A stretch of DNA of 64,000 bases from Bidens hawaiensis (Eukaryota; Streptophyta; Magnoliopsida; Asterales; Asteraceae): NCBI GenBank assembly GCA_021521415.1, contig JAIQDT010007686.1:1-64000 (forward strand). The letters are read 5' to 3'. Positions 58,951-64,000 of this stretch are shown here, piece after piece (the stretch's first letter is position 1; each line of letters begins with the position of its first letter). The notes under the pieces are model-generated. The model was given only the letters and a program-made list of their open reading frames with translations, had not been told where the DNA came from and searched no databases. The translations under genes were made by a program, and so were the position numbers.

Positions 58951-59889
58951 CTACAAGTCAGCTTGAGACAAATTCACCAAGTGCATAGGATCATACACTC
59001 TCAGCACCTCTTGTTCATCTTCATCCTCCATGACCGCTTCAGCTGTTTGACTATCGACATACCACCATTTCAGATTTTTTAAGATATCCTTGGGCATTAG
59101 TTTCATCGGTACTTCTTTTAAACACCGGATAGGCTTATACTTCATTATCATCCAAGGTTTGCCATCAGCTCTCATTCCTCTGTCTTTATCTTCAACAAGC
59201 TTCCCTTTCTGCGGCTTTAACAACTCGAACTTTTTCTCTTTTATACTTTCTTTCCACACGATATTTCCAATAATGCTAGCCATATTATCATCACTCCTAT
59301 TTATCAATCCCAACTTGGCTAAATCCTTCACCTCAGACTCCGGCAAGGTATTCAATGATCTCAACAACCTTTTGAAGTACTGAACTCCGTCAAAACGTTT
59401 AATCACAAATAGCCTCAACTGCTAATCATATAACCAGCATATAATCCCCTTCTTCGATTCAGCATACCCTTTGATATTATAACTCTTCTTAAACATAGTT
59501 GGAACCGTTGGTTTCTTTGTCTTTACAAACCATTGAGCATAGCCTTCTTTCCATCTCGGCTGCTCTTCCCATTCAGTCTCATCGCTTCCCATATCTTGAC
59601 CCACATTTGACTTATCAACTTCTGGAATTTCATGCTCAACATTATCCTCCACAATCTCTCCCTCTTCAATCTTACTGTCAATCACAATCTCAGCTCCTAT
59701 TTTCTCAATCTCTTCAAACGGTAACACATCATCGTCACCCACAGTATCATCATCCAACATCTCCTCATCATCCACTACCACCACATCATCACCCCCTGAT
59801 CCACCTGTTGCACCAGCTGACTCCCCCTGAGATGTGAAAGTCCCAAGACTTTGTTCAGTTCTTGGCATCGTTCGATGCATTGGGATCAT
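58951..59889 (-). pseudogene. ORF3 distal part of C3
   Basis: A single frame from 59889 (MIPMHRTMPRTEQ) through an acidic Asp/Glu region, then WKEGYAQWFVKTKKPTV and IICWLYD. It is stopped by TAG at 59419-59421 and continues immediately with QLRLFVIKRFDGVQYFKRLL and the C-terminal LKNLKWWYVDSQTA ... VLRVYDPMHLVNLSQADL. The last block matches the C1 ORF3 end (FWSYDSETA, RFVDPKDLLKLGERDI). The stop sits inside a conserved-looking domain and is followed by CAGTTG. It could be a CAG-to-TAG mutation or, less likely, a readthrough stop. Confidence 0.7.
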
Positions 59890-60037
59890 CGTCTCTATCG
59901 TTACTCTTCTTCGTCCTCAATTCATCGCCCTTGCAGCTCGTCTCCCCCTGAGATGCTAAGAACTGTTTTAAAGCATCAAAAAGTTTACCGTGCTCAATCA
60001 GGAGGGACGACTGAATTTGATTTTCTGCAACAAGGCG

Positions 60038-61774
60038 CTAGATAGCATGAGTCTGGATCAGGTTGATTCTTGACTGTTCTGCCACGACCCTCTCAAGAGC
60101 TGCTATCCTGTCTGAGTCAGATAGAGTTGCATCAAAATCAAACCTCATATGAGAAGTGTCTTGAGCATACGGAGGAGGAATTCCCAAGGTAGCCGGAACA
60201 TCAGAAACAGGCTGAAAAGTAACCGCAGGTGGTATTGTTACAGATAACCCTGCAATGGCAACCAGTGTCGACTCAACGAATCTTGCAATAACCTCCGATG
60301 GAGTAAGTGTAGGAGGTGGCAAGGAAACAATTTCTGGAGCCGAAAACTGAAAAGTAGTGGGTGGAATGCCAAAGGAAGATGATGTAGATACCACGGGAAC
60401 ATCCGAGGTGATCGGTCCTGTCACAGTCATCGATGCAGGGACCATAGTCATACCCGATAATGCGGGTGGAGTGAAACGAACCACCCTCGAGCTTTCACCA
60501 GCTCCCGAGACTTCACCCGTTCTAACCCTCTTTGATCGACGAATCAAACGACCTAACTCTTCCTCAAAATTAGATTCACTGTCATCTGTGTCTTTCTTTC
60601 TTTTTCCATGAATTCTTTCTTGGGCGACCAGTATCTGTCTTGCTTCAGCAACATCATCAGCTGAGGAGTCAGAGTCGGTTCTTTCAGAATCAGCTACAGA
60701 TGTAGCTACCATTGACACCTCAACACCAGATACCTCTGCAACTGAGACCTGAACCTCTGCCTCAGGATCAACTCGTTCCATATCAAAGAATCCTTGGCCA
60801 CCAAAAGCAGCTTCAAGGTCTACTTGTTCCTCCGGTGCCACAACAGGAGCAGCAGGCAATGCTTGCTGTACCACAGGTGGTGGTTGAGAAACAACAGCCT
60901 GTTGCGGTGCTGGATCCCGAAACTCGTCTCCACGAGGAGCAACATACGCCGGGTTTATCAAATACCCAAATAACGGAGTATGTCGTGGACGAAGCTCTGG
61001 TTTACTTCGAGCACTCGACGATCTGCACTGTGCGAATATCCTCTTGCTGACACTCTCTACATATCGAGTGGGACGGCGCTGAGGTAGCGTAGGAGCCACA
61101 TGATTCAAGATCATTTGCAAAAATCTTGGATACATCAAGAATCTTTCAAGAGCTACCGCACGTCTCTGACGGTCTATTTCATAAAACACCATCTGACTGA
61201 AGCTGTAACGCTTGTTGTAAGTCAGTGCTGTCATTGCCGATTGCATCGTCGCACCCATCCCGTCCGTACCATCCTTACGACCCGACATGCACACGATCAT
61301 CACATGCATGAGGAAACGCCATTGATCCAACAAAAATCCCTTGCGCCTCTGAGTGTCACCCAATGGACCAGAATAGCCCATTTGTAAAAATGCACCATCT
61401 CTGAATGGAGCAGTAAAGTTTGTAGGATCATCTCTAGTTTCATTCCCGAACTGCAAGGCGACCCTTATCTGCTCAGAGGAGAACTGCACCTCCTGATTGT
61501 TAACGGTGGCACGCATAACTGGGGGCTCAACTCTACAGTCGTAATCTACCGTCCTCCAGAAATCTTCAATGTTCGGTAGAGATATGGGTAGTGTTGTAGT
61601 AATAGCTTGGAAGATGTGCGGGCGAACAAGGAATGAGATGATCTCACAAAAATCATCTATACCACTTGCATCCGGATCCAGTGTGATGTACATATTGTGC
61701 CCTGGAAAGAATTGACGGTTGTTATCACCACCTTCGTCACCACCAGCACCACCAGCTCCCGCTACAGCAGCCAT
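60038..61774 (-). CDS. ORF3 N-terminal protein of C3, 578 codons
   Basis: The start MAAVAGAGGAGGDEGG follows a CAGAT/ATG acceptor-like context. The N-terminal domain has PNIEDFWRTVDYDCRVEPP, FSSEQIRVALQFGNETRDD, FLLDQWRFLMHVMIVCMSG and ERFLMYPRFLQMILNHVAP, collinear with C2 ORF3. A Pro/Gln/Ala and Glu/Val-rich linker follows, with a basic stretch (RLIRRSKRVRTGEV) and a C-terminal coiled-coil start (RIAALERVVAEQSRINLI). A TAG at 60038-60040 is followed in frame by more coiled-coil-like sequence (RLVAENQIQSSLLIEHGK), so the original protein was longer. No signal peptide or membrane helix. Function unknown. Confidence 0.75.
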   Translation of the reverse strand: MAAVAGAGGAGGDEGGDNNRQFFPGHNMYITLDPDASGIDDFCEIISFLVRPHIFQAITTTLPISLPNIEDFWRTVDYDCRVEPPVMRATVNNQEVQFSSEQIRVALQFGNETRDDPTNFTAPFRDGAFLQMGYSGPLGDTQRRKGFLLDQWRFLMHVMIVCMSGRKDGTDGMGATMQSAMTALTYNKRYSFSQMVFYEIDRQRRAVALERFLMYPRFLQMILNHVAPTLPQRRPTRYVESVSKRIFAQCRSSSARSKPELRPRHTPLFGYLINPAYVAPRGDEFRDPAPQQAVVSQPPPVVQQALPAAPVVAPEEQVDLEAAFGGQGFFDMERVDPEAEVQVSVAEVSGVEVSMVATSVADSERTDSDSSADDVAEARQILVAQERIHGKRKKDTDDSESNFEEELGRLIRRSKRVRTGEVSGAGESSRVVRFTPPALSGMTMVPASMTVTGPITSDVPVVSTSSSFGIPPTTFQFSAPEIVSLPPPTLTPSEVIARFVESTLVAIAGLSVTIPPAVTFQPVSDVPATLGIPPPYAQDTSHMRFDFDATLSDSDRIAALERVVAEQSRINLIQTHAI

Positions 61775-62482
61775 ATCTGCATAACAAACGGTCTAAGTTA
61801 GGACAATGTCAAAGCAGATCATAACTTCGCCTATTACCAAGAGCAAAGTTATGATAGTTTCTGGTGTACAGGCGAAGTTAGGGAAAGGGCGAAGTTGAGA
61901 TCAACTTCGCCTTTACTATAACTTCGCCTGATAATAGATAAGCTTTTAAATAATATATATATAAAAAACCAGGCAAAGTTAGGTATAAGGCAAAGTTAAT
62001 GATAACTTCGCCTAATCATAACTTCGCTCCTTGAACAACTTCGCCCCTGATTAGTTAAACATTTAAAGCAGCAGGCGAAGTTAAGCCTAAGGCGAAGTTG
62101 AGAACAACTTCGCCTGAACTGAAACGGCGAATGTTCAGAGGCTAGACGATGCTTGTTTGGTGAATTTGGTGATTGTGGACAGTAGAGACATGTTACTAAA
62201 GATATCTAGATGATCACATTAGTTACGAACACGTTAAAAAGAGTTTGAAAAGTGGGTGTGTAATGGTTTGCATGAACGAGATCCGAAATCGGACCAAAAC
62301 GACATCTAATTTACGCCTTTAACAAGAATTATAAGCATCACAGACCCTACACACCTTTAAGATGGATCGAAATCAATTAACAAAAAGGTTTGTTTCAATA
62401 GACAAGTTCGCCGATGGTTATAATGTGATAAGTTCGCCTGATTTTGAGAATATGAAAGGTTTGACTGTGTTGACCTTTATAT
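61775..62482 (-). other. C3 spacer upstream of ORF3
   Basis: Non-coding. In element sense it carries the GGCGAAGTT array, a TATATATA stretch inside the array (about 61950-61962) and a CTAAC branch-site match followed 20 nt later by TTATGCAG/AT before the ORF3 ATG. Confidence 0.6.
61822..62440. repeat. AACTTCGCC/GGCGAAGTT motif array, C3
   Basis: About 16 copies in both orientations. Several form hairpins, such as GGCGAAGTTGA followed two bases later by its reverse complement near 61890. The same motif occurs about six times in the C3 LTR (58603-58682). Confidence 0.85.
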
Positions 62483-63387
62483 TGTTGGGTTTTATACAAG
62501 TTTATCAAAGTCAAGTTAACCATATTTAACTAGAAAACGCAACGGAAGCTTAGATTTTAAATCTAGTTATGAACATACCATTATGTTAAAATCAAAACCC
62601 AATGAACAAGGATCAAAATTACAAGAACAATATGCTCACAAAATGTAAATGTACCTTCTTCTACCTTTAGAAGAATAAGTAAGATATTGAAGATGATGGT
62701 GGATGAATGGCAAGCCTCCAAAGAAGAAGACCTCAAGATAGTGATACCCCAAGCTATTTGTGACAACACCAACTTGATTGCTAGGATTTATGAACACTTA
62801 AACAAGCTCACAAGCTCTCCCAAAACTCCTTGGTTTGGCCGTGAACTTGAGAGAGAGTTAGAGGAGTTTCTTGATTCAAAATTTGAATAATAATGTACAC
62901 ACTCAAGACCCCAAAATGCATGTAATCTTATTGGGGATGTATATAGTTCCCATCACATGGAGACAAGGCATAAAAGGACAAAAACTTCCACCCACATGGG
63001 GTGGCCGTTTTTTTTTGATATTATTATTATTATTTTTTTTTTTTTTTTTTTTTTTTTTTGCTTTTGTTTTAACCATTAAAACATCTCCAATTTATTTTAT
63101 AAAACTCATTTCATAAAATGCACATACATTTATATAATTATTTAACCAATTAAATAATTAATTTATATAAACAAATTATCCACATAATTTATTTAAATCC
63201 TCAAGTGTGTTTGTTTAGAAAACCAATTTTCTAAACAAGTAGTGTTCGGTATTCGTTTAAATGATCAAATCACTAAAAGAATACATTTGGTGTCGTCTAG
63301 CTTGTTATTGGGTATGACCCGACTTGGATCAAACACAGTTAGCCACATTAGTATAAGTATGTGTCTCGGGCATACGTAATTCCAACA
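62483..63387 (-). repeat. LTR of copia element C4
   Basis: 905 bp in minus orientation, TGTTGGAATTACG...AACCCAACA, followed (in high coordinates) by its purine tract. It includes a poly-T run (63023-63059) and an unexplained 68-codon plus-strand ORF (62687-62890). No second LTR in the window. Confidence 0.8.
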
Positions 63388-64000
63388 ATCTCCCACTTGC
63401 ACGAGATACATAGAAAATTAATGCAAGTGGTGAATACCGCCTAACAACAGTTCACCACCCCTAATGTGTTTGACGAAGTGCCATTCAATAACATCATCCC
63501 TTCAAGTCCCTTACTTGATATGATTTAGGTGAATCTATCATTATATCCCTTTGTTACTAGATGTCATGTTGGATCTAAGAGACATAGGTGATCATTCTCT
63601 TTACAATTCAACTTTATCAGGCCTTAGACATCTAAACTCTCAACACATAAGAGGAACAAATTCCGTCTTGACTGTATACGCCTCTCACTATCACTTTATA
63701 CTCCACCCGAGCTCATCCTTATGTACCATCTTTTACGAATAGCGAAGGGGAGAGTCAAAGTGTAATACTCGGTGAAAATCAAGACCCAATATACATCTCA
63801 GGTCTAAGGATAATATGAAATTCTCCTTTACTCAAGGTTACTAATGATCAAGTCAATCGACTCCATGTAGTAATATTGAGAGCGGGTCAGTCCAATATTT
63901 GTATCCCACAAATATCTATGAACTTTGGCAGCAATCCTATGCTCCATATTCATTCCTTATGAATATCTACCAATCCTAGTTCATAATAGTCTTGCTTCAT
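63388..64000 (-). mobile_element. C4 internal 3' region, runs off the window
   Basis: Minus strand GCAAGTGGGAGAT (63388-63400) is the polypurine tract before the LTR. The rest is non-coding sequence typical of the region between RNase H and LTR; pol would lie beyond 64000. Confidence 0.6.

Larger units (their letters stand above)
58365..62482 (-). mobile_element. SIRE-like copia element C3, 3' half
   Basis: It contains the 3' LTR (58365-58766), purine tract, ORF3 and the upstream spacer with a motif array. Pol and gag are not in the window; copia element C4 begins at 62483, probably inserted in the C3 spacer. Confidence 0.8.

Noticed and set aside
60357..61387. Plus-strand ORFs opposite C3 ORF3
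   Set aside because: Shadows of the minus-strand coding sequence with no domain.
63023..63059. Poly-T as a LINE or SINE tail
   Set aside because: It lies inside the C4 LTR with no target duplication or element body attached.

Overview
The window is repeat-rich plant nuclear DNA. I see no intact host gene, tRNA or rRNA. The organism is probably a member of the daisy family (Asteraceae). That rests on the style of the third open reading frame (ORF3) of the SIRE-like Ty1/copia elements, which carries a 'YPRFLQ' block I associate with many hypothetical proteins annotated in composites. This is an inference from remembered family resemblance; the species cannot be named.

Layout. (1) 1-5170: decayed minus-strand Athila-type Ty3/gypsy material. 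(2) 5222-21988: plus-strand SIRE-like copia element 'C1', missing its 5' half. A foreign solo LTR (10614-11123) sits in its ORF3, and a complete but non-autonomous gypsy element 'G1' (11826-21652, target-site duplication TTAAG) sits in its 3' LTR. (3) 21989-29410: low-complexity DNA, an LTR-like piece with a minisatellite, a 5'-truncated RTE-type LINE with a 14-bp target-site duplication, a PIF/Harbinger element that keeps only its Myb/SANT-like gene, and a fold-back repeat. (4) 29415-57100: Helitron-like ends, a hAT element, and a second gag-only gypsy element 'G2' (48463-57100, duplication AATTA). Copia element 'C2' (32848-47288, minus strand) sits in an incomplete duplicate copy of the G2 5' LTR, and a solo C2 LTR (48606-49791) sits in the G2 LTR proper. 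A 2.5-kb block is present twice (31517-34034 and 47289-49791). The second copy replaces the expected start of C2 gag, so the locus is either an unequal exchange or a haplotype switch in the assembly. (5) 57166-64000: a Helitron-like start, the 3' half of a third SIRE-like element 'C3' (58365-62482, minus), and the LTR plus first internal bases of a fourth copia element 'C4' (62483-64000).

How the parts work together. C1, C2 and C3 keep a similar 3' half: a long spacer, then ORF3, then a purine tract, then the LTR. Three things recur. First, a 3' splice-site-like CAG lies exactly two bases before the ORF3 ATG, with an upstream CTAAC or CTAAT branch-site match. Second, an array of short motifs lies in the spacer and again in that element's own LTR, with a different motif in each element: ACCGAGATCTC in C1, TTACTCGGAA/TGCCCGGA in C2 and AACTTCGCC in C3. 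Third, TATA-like sequences lie near the arrays. This fits a separate, spliced ORF3 transcript. It also raises the untested possibility that each ORF3 protein recognises its own element's motif. This LTR/spacer/ORF3 pattern is the best candidate here for an undescribed system.

G1 and G2 are non-autonomous. They share a tRNA-iMet primer site, a conserved leader, gag remnants and a conserved 3' block, but carry no pol. Both have an intron-like GT...AG block inside the LTR.
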